Shown: positions 1 to 8,469 of the stretch, piece by piece | Numbering within the stretch: the first letter of the stretch is position 1 | How the letters are laid out: the number at the start of each line of letters is the position of its first letter | From: Streptomyces coeruleorubidus | GTDB taxonomy: Bacteria > Actinomycetota > Actinomycetes > Streptomycetales > Streptomycetaceae | Assembly (NCBI RefSeq): GCF_008705135.1 | Contig: NZ_CP023694.1 | Location: 8,159,001 to 8,223,000 of the forward strand | Direction: 5' to 3' | DNA: 64,000 nt | Translations under genes and position numbers: made by a program | The notes under the pieces: generated by a model | What the model saw: the letters and a program-made list of their open reading frames with translations, nothing else | Told to the model about the DNA's origin: nothing | The model's database searches: none

Positions 1-1173
1 CACCCCTCCCACGCGCACAGCGCCCGCGTTCACGTCGTAGAACCGCGCGATCAATTGCAGCAACGTGCTCTTGCCCGCACCCGACGGTCCGACAACGGCA
101 AGCCGCTGTCCCTCCGGCACGGACAACGACGCGTCGTCGATCACCGTGCGGTCGCCCTGCCGGAAGGTGACGGACTCGAACTCCAGGTCGTGGTGTACCG
201 GTTGGATCGGTTCGGCCGGTTCCGGCAGCGGCTCGGTGCGCAATACCGTGTCGAGCCGCGCCAACTGGTGACGCGCGCCGCGGAGCCGGCCGCCGATGTC
301 CGACAGCGACAGCAGCGGATCCGCGCAGCGGGCGGCCAGCACCAGGAGCGCCAGAACCTCCGCCGCACCGATGTTTCCGCCGAGTGCGAGGTAGGCGCCC
401 AGGGCCAGCACGACGGTGAACATCGTCTGCACCGCGAGGGCCAGACCCACCACGCCGGGCAGGGCCGACAGCGCGGTTCGGCGGGAGGCGCGCTGGACCT
501 CTCGCAACGAGTCGTCGAGCAGCCGGAAGCGTTCGACGGTCCGGCCGCCGGCGCGCAGCACCGGCTGGGCCTGGAGGTATTCGATGACTCGCCCGGTGGC
601 CTCGTGGTCGCGTTCGTGGCGCTCCGCGTCCGTGGCGGCCATCGAGCGACCCGTCCGCGTCTGGATCGCCGCCACGATCGGAACGGCGGCCAACGCGGCC
701 AGGCCCGTCTGCCAGTTGAAGGCCAGCATGACGGCAACGATCGTCAGGGGCGTCACACAGGCGGAGATGAACGGTGCCAGCAGATGCGCGATCACGCTCA
801 TCGCTTCGAGGACGCCGCGGCTGGCCAGGACGGACACCTCCCCGAGGCGGCCTGCGTCGTACCAGCCGATGGGCAGTCGGGCCAGATGGTCGCCGAGACG
901 GTGGTACGTGCCGCGCAACAGCGTGGTCCCGGTCAGGAAACCGGACCGATCGCTGACGTAACGCAGCACCGCGTAGAGGGCGACCGCGGCCCCGAACGCG
1001 ACCAGCCAGGGCCAGGCGTCTTCGGGGGTACTCCCGAACAGCGCCCGCAGCACGGGAACCAGCAAGGCGTAGGACAAACCCTCGACGAGGGCGGTCGTCG
1101 TCATCAGGGCCACGGTGCGACGCACCGGCCGGGCGTACTCGTGCCCCAGCACGCGCAGCAGCATGCGAATCAT
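1..1173 (-). CDS. ABC half-transporter (TMD-NBD), 3' part beyond window edge
   Basis: Exporter-fold ABC protein of which the first ~391 residues are visible. An N-terminal six-helix membrane domain is followed by the start of the nucleotide-binding domain, with Walker A GPSGAGKST near bases 65-91; signature and Walker B lie outside the window. The start is the ATG whose A is base 1173. It is preceded by GGAGG at good spacing and overlaps the stop of the upstream ABC gene by 4 bp (ATGA), so the two are translationally coupled. The pair probably forms a heterodimer. Paired TMD-NBD proteins of this style occur in IrtAB/YbtPQ siderophore transporters and in drug exporters, and the sequence alone does not settle direction or substrate. 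Confidence 0.85.
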   Translation of the reverse strand, partial: MIRMLLRVLGHEYARPVRRTVALMTTTALVEGLSYALLVPVLRALFGSTPEDAWPWLVAFGAAVALYAVLRYVSDRSGFLTGTTLLRGTYHRLGDHLARLPIGWYDAGRLGEVSVLASRGVLEAMSVIAHLLAPFISACVTPLTIVAVMLAFNWQTGLAALAAVPIVAAIQTRTGRSMAATDAERHERDHEATGRVIEYLQAQPVLRAGGRTVERFRLLDDSLREVQRASRRTALSALPGVVGLALAVQTMFTVVLALGAYLALGGNIGAAEVLALLVLAARCADPLLSLSDIGGRLRGARHQLARLDTVLRTEPLPEPAEPIQPVHHDLEFESVTFRQGDRTVIDDASLSVPEGQRLAVVGPSGAGKSTLLQLIARFYDVNAGAVRVGGV

Positions 1174-3023
1174 CGGGGCTCACCTCCTTGCCGTACGCCA
1201 CTGCGGGCTTCGGTCCGGTCGGCGATCGCCGACCGCTGGGCCTGCCAGAACGCAGCGAACCGTCCGTTCCGCGCCAGCAGTTCGGCGGGCTTGCCGCGCT
1301 CGACGATCGACCCGTTGTCCAGCATCACGACGGTGTCGGCCTCAGCGATCGTCTCCAGGCGGTGGGCGATGACCAGGATCGTCCGGGTGCCCTCCAGCGT
1401 CGCCAGTGCGCGGCGCACCGCCTGTTCGGTGTGCGGGTCGGCGAAGGCGGTCGCCTCGTCGAGCACGAGAACCGGCGCGTCGGCGAGCAGCGCCCGTGCG
1501 AGGGAGATCCGCTGTGCCTCGCCACCCGACAGCCCGGCGTCCTCACCGATCACCGACGCGTATCCGCGGGGCAAGGTGAGAATCCGATCGTGAATGTGCG
1601 CCAGCCGGGCGGCGCGCACGACGTCGTCGAAGTCGGCGTGCGGTACTGCCAGCGCGATGTTGTCCGCGACCGACGCGCGCAGCAGCCGGACGTCCTGGAA
1701 GACGAAGGAGATCTTCCGGTAGAGCTCCCGGCTGCCGAGCTCGCGCAGATCGACGCCACCGAGGGTGACCGAACCGTGGGTCGGGTCGAAGAACCGCGGC
1801 AACAACTGCACCAGCGTGGACTTCCCGCTTCCCGACGGCCCGACGATCGCGGTGACCGTCCCAGGTTCGAGCACCAGGTCGATCCCGCGCAGCACCTCGT
1901 GACCGGCTTCGTAGCCGAACCGGACGTCACGCAACTCCACCCGGTGCCCCTGGGGCGAGGCCGGGTGCGTGGGCTCCGGTAGCGGCTGCACCTCGAGCAC
2001 GTCCCGGATCCGGCCGATCGCGCGCCGGGCGGCCTGCATGTCGTCGAAGCCGTGGCCCAGGGCCGCCACGGGAGCGGTCAGGCCCAATCCGAGCAGCAGG
2101 AAGGGCAGCAGGTCGGCCGCGGCCATGTCACCGGTGGTGATGAGAGCCGTACCGCCGATCAGCACGACCAGCAGCACGAACGGCGGCGACAGCACCACCT
2201 GCATCCCGGCGGCGATTCCGGCGAGCCCGCGCACCATCCGGAAGAAGCTGCCGACGAAATCGTCCACGGCCGTGAGGAACCTACGGTGGACGCGCTCACT
2301 TCCGCCGAACGCCTTGACCACCGAGATGCCCTGGACGAACTCGACGACCGAACTCGCGATCCGGCCCATGCCGACGTCGAACTCCTGCTGTTCACGCAGC
2401 CGGGTCGGGGTCATCATCAGGGGGACCAGCGCGACGGCCAGCACGACCGGTATCAGCGTGATCAGTGTGAGCCGCCAGTCGATGGTGAACAGGTAGATCA
2501 GCGACACCAGCGGCACCACGAAGGCGGAGACAAGCTCGCCGGGGGTGTGGGCGATGAACGGGTGCACGGCGCTGACGTCCTCCCCCACCACCTTTGCCAG
2601 CTCGCCGGTCCCGCGCCGGGAGAACCAGCCGATCGGTACGCGCCCCAGCTGTGCGGCCAGTTGCCGGCGGAACGTCAGTTGCACCTGACCGTCGATGATG
2701 TGCCCGATCCCGGACGACGCGGCCGTGAACAGCAGCCGGAGGAGCAAGCCGACCGCACCCGCGAGCACGACGAACCAGACATGACCGTGATCGGTCGGGC
2801 CGGGCGCCAGCAGAGTGCGCCCCAGTTCGACGACCGCCAGCAGCGGCATCAGACCCGCGAGGGCGCCTAAGACCTGCAGAGTCACGACGGCGGCGAAACT
2901 CAAGTAATAGGGGCGCAGCAGCCCCGCCATGGTCCGTCCCACCCTGGAATCGGCATCGGGGGGTGGTGTGGACTGCTGTGGTGGGGACTGCTCCCTCGCC
3001 GTGGCGAGGTCGGTGGTGGTCAT
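1170..3023 (-). CDS. ABC half-transporter, TMD-NBD fusion
   Basis: 617-residue ABC protein with an N-terminal membrane domain (about residues 30-330) and a complete NBD: Walker A GPSGSGKST, signature LSGGEAQR, Walker B VLVLDEAT and H-loop VIAHR. All catalytic motifs are intact, so it can hydrolyse ATP. The start at 3023 (MTTTDLATAREQ) is preferred over an ATG 18 bp upstream because AGGAGG lies 5 bp before it. It sits 20 bp downstream of the MFS gene and overlaps the next ABC gene by 4 bp, so MFS-ABC-ABC is one operon, probably under the divergent TetR protein. The substrate is unknown. A siderophore or hydrophobic drug is the usual cargo of such pairs (inference). Confidence 0.9.
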   Translation of the reverse strand: MTTTDLATAREQSPPQQSTPPPDADSRVGRTMAGLLRPYYLSFAAVVTLQVLGALAGLMPLLAVVELGRTLLAPGPTDHGHVWFVVLAGAVGLLLRLLFTAASSGIGHIIDGQVQLTFRRQLAAQLGRVPIGWFSRRGTGELAKVVGEDVSAVHPFIAHTPGELVSAFVVPLVSLIYLFTIDWRLTLITLIPVVLAVALVPLMMTPTRLREQQEFDVGMGRIASSVVEFVQGISVVKAFGGSERVHRRFLTAVDDFVGSFFRMVRGLAGIAAGMQVVLSPPFVLLVVLIGGTALITTGDMAAADLLPFLLLGLGLTAPVAALGHGFDDMQAARRAIGRIRDVLEVQPLPEPTHPASPQGHRVELRDVRFGYEAGHEVLRGIDLVLEPGTVTAIVGPSGSGKSTLVQLLPRFFDPTHGSVTLGGVDLRELGSRELYRKISFVFQDVRLLRASVADNIALAVPHADFDDVVRAARLAHIHDRILTLPRGYASVIGEDAGLSGGEAQRISLARALLADAPVLVLDEATAFADPHTEQAVRRALATLEGTRTILVIAHRLETIAEADTVVMLDNGSIVERGKPAELLARNGRFAAFWQAQRSAIADRTEARSGVRQGGEPR

Positions 3024-3043
3024 GATCCTCCTGTCTGGCATGG

Positions 3044-4486
3044 TCAGTCCCGGGCGGGGAACAGAGCACGGTCATCGGTCCGCTCGACCCGTGACGGTGG
3101 ACTGGTTCGGCGCAGGACGGTGAGGGCGACGATGACCGCGGCGATCAGGAGCGCGGCGCTGAGGGTCAGCCCGAGCGCGTATCCGTCGTTGAGCGTCTCG
3201 GGTGTGGCGGTCCGGCCGGTGCGGTGGTGCGCCGCGGCGCCGACGACGGCGAGTCCGAGTGAGGCACCGATCTGGCGTGAGCTGTTGAGCAGGCCTGAGG
3301 CGGTGCCGGTCTCGTGCGGTGCGACGCCGGCGGTGGCGAGGGAGGCGACCGGTCCGAGGCAGAGCCCGAAGCCGCCGCCGGTGACGATCGAGGGCCCGAG
3401 AACGTCGGTGGTGAAAGCTCCATCGGGACTGATCAGGCCGAACCAGGCGAGCCCGGTCGCAGTCAGCAGTCCGCCGATGACCAGAAGGACGCGGGGGGTG
3501 AGACGGTAGCCGAACTTGACGGCGAGCACGGAGCCGGCGACCACGGCGAGGGCGAACGGCAGGAACATGATCCCGGTCCGGGCCGGCCCCGTCCCGAGGA
3601 CCTGTTGGAGGTAGAGGGACGCGAAGTAGAAGCAGGAGGCCATGGCCGCACCGACCAGGAGCGTGTAGGCGTTCGCGCCGGTGACCGAGCGGTTGGCGAA
3701 CAGGCCGAGCCGGACCAGAGGTTCGCGGGCGGTGGTCAGCTCGACACGGACGAACGCGGCCAGCAGCGCTCCGGCGACCGCCAGAGTCGTCAGGGTGACC
3801 GGCGAGGTCCACGCGTACTGATCCGTGCGCACGACGCCGAACACCAGCAGGGTCGTGCCCGCCGTGACCAGGACGGCACCGAGCACGTCCGGACGGCCAC
3901 CGCGAGCCGTCGGCCGGTCGGCGGCGACGCCGCGCCAGGCCAGGACCAGCGCACAAGCGGCCATCGGCACGTTCACGAACATGACCCATCGCCAGTTGGC
4001 GTACTCGGTGAGCAGGCCGCCCAACAGGACGCCGAAGGCGCCTCCGGCGGCGTTCGTCGCACTCCATACCCCGAAGGCCCGGACGCGGGCCCTGCCCGTG
4101 GGGAACGTCGTGGTCAGCAGCGCCAGTGCGGCCGGAGCCAGCGCGGCGGCCCCCATGCCCTGTACCGCTCGGGCGGCGACAAGGTGGCCGGGATCCCGGG
4201 CGAAGCCGCCGGCGAGGGAGGCGAGCCCGAACAGGCCGAGTCCGAGCAGCAGGATCCGCCGGCGGCCGTACCGGTCGGCGGCCTTGCCACCCAGCAGGAG
4301 CAGCCCGCCGAAGGTGAGGGCGTAGGCGTGGATCACCCAGGTCAGGCCCACCGCGCTGAAGCCGAGGCCGGCGGCGATCTGCGGGAGTCCGACGTTCACG
4401 ACCGACAGGTCCAGCGACACCATGAACTGCACCAGGGCCACCGTGCCGAGCGTGAGACCTGGCCGAGCACCGGACCTGTTCGTCAT
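3044..4486 (-). CDS. MFS drug exporter, 14-TM DHA2-like
   Basis: 480-residue integral membrane protein of the major facilitator superfamily. After TM1 it carries the antiporter-type segment LDLSVVNVGLP. The loop 2-3 motif GKAADRYGRRR is the classic MFS motif A. Length and hydrophobic pattern fit the 14-helix DHA2 (EmrB/QacA-like) proton-driven drug efflux group. The start at 4486 (MTNRSGARPG) has a GGAAGGGAG ribosome site; the longer open frame upstream would run through the divergent regulator's promoter. First gene of the MFS-ABC-ABC operon, sharing a promoter region with a TetR-type gene, which is a common arrangement for inducible efflux. Confidence 0.88.
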   Translation of the reverse strand: MTNRSGARPGLTLGTVALVQFMVSLDLSVVNVGLPQIAAGLGFSAVGLTWVIHAYALTFGGLLLLGGKAADRYGRRRILLLGLGLFGLASLAGGFARDPGHLVAARAVQGMGAAALAPAALALLTTTFPTGRARVRAFGVWSATNAAGGAFGVLLGGLLTEYANWRWVMFVNVPMAACALVLAWRGVAADRPTARGGRPDVLGAVLVTAGTTLLVFGVVRTDQYAWTSPVTLTTLAVAGALLAAFVRVELTTAREPLVRLGLFANRSVTGANAYTLLVGAAMASCFYFASLYLQQVLGTGPARTGIMFLPFALAVVAGSVLAVKFGYRLTPRVLLVIGGLLTATGLAWFGLISPDGAFTTDVLGPSIVTGGGFGLCLGPVASLATAGVAPHETGTASGLLNSSRQIGASLGLAVVGAAAHHRTGRTATPETLNDGYALGLTLSAALLIAAVIVALTVLRRTSPPSRVERTDDRALFPARD

Positions 4487-4517
4487 CACGAACTCCCTTC
4501 CCCACGCTGCCCGTTGA

Positions 4518-4539
4518 CTTTTCGAACACGTTCCGAAAG
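4518..4539. promoter_or_regulatory. Imperfect palindrome, candidate TetR operator
   Basis: CTTTTCGAACACGTTCCGAAAG is an imperfect inverted repeat (TTCGnA...TnCGAA arms). It lies in the 137-bp divergent region between the MFS operon and the tetR gene, 32 bp from the MFS start. Its position and symmetry suit the operator of the adjacent TetR regulator; this is inference from placement. Confidence 0.5.
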
Positions 4540-4623
4540 TAGCATGGGACAGGCCGCCGTGAACCCGAAAGCCGAACCGCACCCGTTTCGAGGCGGGGGA
4601 CGGCGGGGCGGCATGATGGGACG

Positions 4624-5319
4624 ATGTCCCGAGCGCCCGCACCGCACGGCCGCACCGGCCGGCCCCCCTTGACCTCCCGTGCGCAGATCCTGGTGGCCGC
4701 CCGTCGGCTCATCGACCAGGACGGCTGGGAGAAGCTGACGATCCGCCGCCTGGCCGCCGAGATCGGCATCGGGACGACGACCCTCTACCACCACATCCGG
4801 AACAAGGACGACCTGCTGCTCCTCCTGCTCAATCACCACATCGAGCAGATCGAACGCCCGCAACTGCCCGGTGACCCACGGGAGCGCATCGTCACGGCCG
4901 CCACCGCGATGCACGACGCCCTCACGGCTTGGCCATGGGCCGCGGAGGTTCTCTCGGCCGACGGGTTCGTCGGCCTCCTCGACGAATCGGCGATGTGGAT
5001 GGTCGAAGCCATCGTGGCCGGCGCCGGCGACCACGGATGCACACACGAACAGAGCGTCGACGTCTTCCGCAACATCTGGTACTACACCGTCGGCGAGGTC
5101 CTCGTCCGCGCCCACTCCGCCCGCCGACGGGACGAAGGCCGGCCCTTCGCCTACCGAGACGACCTGGACCCGTCCCATGTGCCCCACCTGGCCGCCATCG
5201 GCGTCCGATGGGCCGCGCTGGCCGCACGGGACATCTACCCCGAAGGGCTCCGCACGTTCGTCGACGGGCTGCTCGCACAAGCGGACGGGGGTGAACGGAC
5301 CGAAGTGGGGTGTGGATAG
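4624..5319 (+). CDS. TetR-family transcriptional regulator
   Basis: 231 residues. The N-terminal TetR_N helix-turn-helix (about residues 20-66) contains LTIRRLAAEIGIGTTTLYHH. The rest is the helical ligand-binding/dimerisation domain, resembling the TetR_C_1 (tetracycline-repressor-like) group. It is divergent from the MFS-ABC-ABC operon and most likely represses that operon and itself through the palindrome at 4518-4539. The inducer is presumably the exported compound and cannot be predicted. The ATG at 4624 is the first start in frame; no strong Shine-Dalgarno is visible, so the message may be nearly leaderless. Confidence 0.9.
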   Translation: MSRAPAPHGRTGRPPLTSRAQILVAARRLIDQDGWEKLTIRRLAAEIGIGTTTLYHHIRNKDDLLLLLLNHHIEQIERPQLPGDPRERIVTAATAMHDALTAWPWAAEVLSADGFVGLLDESAMWMVEAIVAGAGDHGCTHEQSVDVFRNIWYYTVGEVLVRAHSARRRDEGRPFAYRDDLDPSHVPHLAAIGVRWAALAARDIYPEGLRTFVDGLLAQADGGERTEVGCG

Positions 5320-5405
5320 TCGGGGTGGCCCTCACTCCTGGGGGCAAGGGTCGCAAGGGCGCACGCGCCGGTGGGCAGAGCGCACCGGTTCAGAACGCAT
5401 GGCGT

Positions 5406-5449
5406 GGTCGAGGACGTCACCCACCCCCGATGAGGCGACGTCCTCGACC
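5406..5449. terminator. Bidirectional hairpin terminator
   Basis: A perfect 13-bp inverted repeat, GGTCGAGGACGTC / GACGTCCTCGACC, with an 18-nt loop lies between the convergent tetR (+) and metallopeptidase (-) genes. No long U tract follows, as is common in Streptomyces. Confidence 0.75.
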
Positions 5450-5502
5450 CTTCCCCCGGCGCCGGACTGTGGCTCAGGTGCCCGCGCGGCGGATCCGTGC
5501 CG

Positions 5503-6588
5503 TCACCAGCACATCACCGCCGTCTCGCCGGAACCCCAGGCGGAGTACAGGCGGACGCGGACGAAGTAGCGGCGGCCCTTGACGAGCCGCGCGCTGATCG
5601 TGGCGTTGTGCGGAGTTCCTCCGTCGTCCCGCCCGGCGAGGTAGCGGGGTTCCCCGTCCCGCTCCTCGAAGACCACGACGACGGCGTCGCTGTCGCCGAA
5701 GGTGCCCAGCGTGTACGTGCGGGTCTGAGGCGGGTCGACGACGAAGTCGGCCTGCTCGCCAGGCCCGAGACCGAGCGGCGCCGAGCGGAACGGCACCAGC
5801 TCGGGCGGGCCCGGGGGAAGCGCCGGCGGATACCAGCGGAGCGCGAACTCCTTGTCGGCGGCGGACAGGGTGCCGGGCGGGTGGAGACCCGCACGGTACT
5901 GCTCCGGCTCCAGGACCAGCCCCGACGGGAACGGAAACTCCATGATCGAATGCGGGTCCCAGACGGAGCCGTTGACCTCGTCCGGGTCGAGCTTGCTCAG
6001 GATGTTGTAGCGCGTCCGCTCCCGGCTCCAGTGGTGGGGCGGGCCCGCCATCTCGGCGTACACGGCCTCGTCGTCCCAGTGGATGCCGGCGAACGGGCTC
6101 TGGTGCTCGTGCAGCATGCCGAGCGCGTGCCCGATCTCGTGCAGGGCCGTCCCGCGCTCCCCGGGCACGGTCAGGTCCCAGCCGAAGTTCATGGTGCGCT
6201 CGTGCCGGCCGGCCGGCAGCGCGTCCCGGCCCACCGCCGACCAGGAGCCGGCGCCGAACTGGAACCCGATGCGCAGTTCGGCCTCCGAAGGGTCGTCGAC
6301 CTCGGCGAAGGTGATCCCGATGCCGAGGTGCCGCCACTCCTCGAAGCACTCGCGCACCACGTCCCGCTGCTCCCCGGCGCCGGCCCACGACACCCGTCGC
6401 GTCATCCCCGTCCCCGGCACGGGGATGACGGACGCGTCGGTGTCACGGTCGAAGAAGCAGTAGTGCAGGACCGTGCCGTTGACCCACATCCGCCGCCCGC
6501 TCGCGAGCGCGCTCAGCCGCTCGGCCGCCAGCCCGGTTGCGAAGGCGGGCGCCGGCGCCTGTGCCAGCGAGCAGTAGCGTGCGGTCAT
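5503..6588 (-). CDS. M12-type (astacin/matrixin-like) zinc metallopeptidase
   Basis: About 361 residues. The zinc-binding helix HEIGHALGMLHEH matches the metzincin consensus HExxHxxGxxH, and SIMEF downstream is a plausible Met-turn. The C-terminal ~110 residues are beta-rich (LGTFGDSDAVVVVFEE...) and look like a PPC-type sandwich. No signal peptide or membrane segment is visible, which is unusual because most astacins are secreted. The start at 6588 (MTARYC) is a choice; a longer frame to 6681 would overlap the divergent regulator gene. The message contains a perfect 11-bp hairpin at 6401-6429. It is divergent from an NTPase-LuxR gene and lies next to the CHAT/subtilisin/sigma group, so it may belong to that proteolytic system (inference). 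Confidence 0.75.
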   Translation of the reverse strand: MTARYCSLAQAPAPAFATGLAAERLSALASGRRMWVNGTVLHYCFFDRDTDASVIPVPGTGMTRRVSWAGAGEQRDVVRECFEEWRHLGIGITFAEVDDPSEAELRIGFQFGAGSWSAVGRDALPAGRHERTMNFGWDLTVPGERGTALHEIGHALGMLHEHQSPFAGIHWDDEAVYAEMAGPPHHWSRERTRYNILSKLDPDEVNGSVWDPHSIMEFPFPSGLVLEPEQYRAGLHPPGTLSAADKEFALRWYPPALPPGPPELVPFRSAPLGLGPGEQADFVVDPPQTRTYTLGTFGDSDAVVVVFEERDGEPRYLAGRDDGGTPHNATISARLVKGRRYFVRVRLYSAWGSGETAVMCW

Positions 6589-6647
6589 GGCCACAGCCTG
6601 CCCCGCGGCCGGTCCCGGGCGCCTGAGTCGGGGGCTACTCAAGTCGC

Positions 6648-6659
6648 CCTGTATCAGAA
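6648..6659 (+). promoter_or_regulatory. CCTGTATCAGAA motif shared with the CHAT/S8 promoter
   Basis: CCTGTATCAGAA lies immediately upstream of the GTG start of the NTPase-LuxR gene. A near-identical copy, CCTGTATCAAAA, lies at 11001-11012 in the divergent CHAT/subtilisin promoter. It could be a shared regulator or sigma-factor site. Two instances are weak evidence. Confidence 0.3.
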
Positions 6660-8417
6660 GTGAGTAGCGGCGCTCATGCATGTGTGACGACTTACGAGCG
6701 GGACGCGACGACGCTGGAGCTGCCCTGGCCGTTCGCCGGGCGGGAGGACGAACTGGAGCTGGTCCGCCGGTCCCTGGCCGGCGGACGCCGCGGCATCGTG
6801 GTGACGGGCCCGGTGGGGTGCGGCAAGACCCGCCTCGTCACCGAGGCGCTCCGCGGCACCGACTGCGCCCGGGCGGCGGGTACGCCCGAGAGCCGGGCCA
6901 TCCCCTTCGCCGCGTTCGCCCATCTGCTGCCGGAGCCGGTCACCCTGCACCGCGCGGTCCAGCTCCTGTCGGGCGTGCGGACGTTGGTCGTGGACGACGC
7001 CCATCTGCTCGACGACGCCTCCGCCGCCCTGGTCCACCAGCTCGCCGTGCACGGCCGCACCCGCCTGCTGGTCGTCGCCACGGACGGCAGCCCGGTGCCG
7101 GGTGCGATCGCCCGGCTGTGGACCGGCGAGCTGCTGCCGCGTCTCGCCCTGGAACGGCTGCCCGACGAGGAGACCGCGCAACTGCTCGCAGCGGCCGGGG
7201 CCGGACCCCTCGAACCACTGACCGTCAACCGGTTGCGGCGCCTGAGCCGGGGCGACCTGCGGCTGCTGCGCGACCTGCTGGGGGCCGTCCGCGGACAGTT
7301 GACCGTCGTGCCGGGCACCGGCGAACGGGCGTGGCGGGGCCCGGTGCCGCTGACCACGGCCGTCCGCGAACGCACCGCCCATGTCCTCGGCCGCACCTGC
7401 CCGCTCGAACGGGAGACCCTCGACCGCCTCGCCTTCGCCGAACCCCTGTCGCGGACACTGGACGACCTCGACCTCGACATCGGAGCCCTCGAAGTCCTGG
7501 AGTCCGACGGCCTGATCGAGGTCGACGACCTGGGCGGCGTCCGCCTCGCCCACCCCCTCCACGGCCCCGTGCTCAGAGCCGCGGCCGGCCGGCTGCGGGC
7601 GCGCCGGCTGGCCCGGACGCCGGACGCGTACGCCTCGGCGCTAGACGCCGAATCGGCCGCACTGGCCCGCCGGATCGACCAGGACGACGTGCGGGCGATG
7701 CCCACGCCGGTGGGGGAGTGGCTGGTCGCCGAGGGCGGCCCGCTGCCCGGCCGGTACGCCGCCCTACGCGCCCGGTTCGCCCGGCTGCGGGGCGAGTTGA
7801 GGGAGGCGGAGGCCTGGGCGAGAGAAGGCCTGCGGGGCGATTCCGGGGACGCGTCGTGCCGGGACGAACTCGCCCGCGCCCGCACACCGGTGGACAGCCG
7901 GGGGGACCTGGACCTCGAAGCCCTCACCGACCCCTACGACGCCGTCCGTCTCGGCGCCCCCGAGAAGGTCATCGACCGGCTGACCGGCGTGTTCGCCCGG
8001 CACGCCGACGCGCTGACCCGTGCCGACGGCCCGGCCCTGGTCGAGGTGGCGGAGGAACTGGAGCGGCGCGGCTTCACGCTGTTCGCCGCGGAGGCGCACG
8101 CCCAGGCCGTGCGCGCCCACCGCGATCCGAGCGCCGCCCGCCACTCCCGCACCCGGGCCGTCGCCCTGGCCCGGCGCTGCCAGGGCGCCCGCACACCCGC
8201 CCTGTCCGGGCTGGTCCTCGGCGAACTCACCGTCCGGCAACGGCAGGTCGTCACGCTCGCGGCGGCCGGCCTGAGCAACCGGCAGATCGCCGAACGCCTC
8301 ACCCTGTCGATCCGGACCGTCGGCAACCACCTGTACAGCGCCTACGCCCGCCTCGGCGCGAGCGACCGCGGCGCCCTGCCGTTGCTGACGGAAGTCCCGC
8401 AAGCCCAGCCGGCCTGA
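6660..8417 (+). CDS. NTPase-LuxR transcriptional regulator (LAL-like, short)
   Basis: 585 residues. An N-terminal AAA/STAND-like NTPase has Walker A GPVGCGKTR (about residues 48-56) and Walker B LVVDDAH (about 108). A helical middle region is followed by a C-terminal LuxR/GerE helix-turn-helix (about 520-570), LTVRQRQVVTLAAAGLSNRQ. LAL regulators are normally ~900-1000 residues, so this is a short form lacking most of the TPR-like sensor. Start is GTG 6660; GTG 6684 is an alternative and neither has a clear ribosome site. It is convergent with the TPR-CHAT gene across a shared terminator and shares an upstream motif with the CHAT/S8 promoter, so it could control that island (inference). Confidence 0.8.
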   Translation: MSSGAHACVTTYERDATTLELPWPFAGREDELELVRRSLAGGRRGIVVTGPVGCGKTRLVTEALRGTDCARAAGTPESRAIPFAAFAHLLPEPVTLHRAVQLLSGVRTLVVDDAHLLDDASAALVHQLAVHGRTRLLVVATDGSPVPGAIARLWTGELLPRLALERLPDEETAQLLAAAGAGPLEPLTVNRLRRLSRGDLRLLRDLLGAVRGQLTVVPGTGERAWRGPVPLTTAVRERTAHVLGRTCPLERETLDRLAFAEPLSRTLDDLDLDIGALEVLESDGLIEVDDLGGVRLAHPLHGPVLRAAAGRLRARRLARTPDAYASALDAESAALARRIDQDDVRAMPTPVGEWLVAEGGPLPGRYAALRARFARLRGELREAEAWAREGLRGDSGDASCRDELARARTPVDSRGDLDLEALTDPYDAVRLGAPEKVIDRLTGVFARHADALTRADGPALVEVAEELERRGFTLFAAEAHAQAVRAHRDPSAARHSRTRAVALARRCQGARTPALSGLVLGELTVRQRQVVTLAAAGLSNRQIAERLTLSIRTVGNHLYSAYARLGASDRGALPLLTEVPQAQPA

Positions 8418-8432
8418 GGCCGCACCCTGACC

Positions 8433-8469
8433 GGCGGCCTGACCCGAACAGGGGACGGGTCAGGCCGCC
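8433..8469. terminator. Bidirectional hairpin terminator
   Basis: Perfect 13-bp inverted repeat GGCGGCCTGACCC / GGGTCAGGCCGCC with an 11-nt loop, between the convergent LuxR and CHAT genes. It overlaps the CHAT stop codon. Confidence 0.8.
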
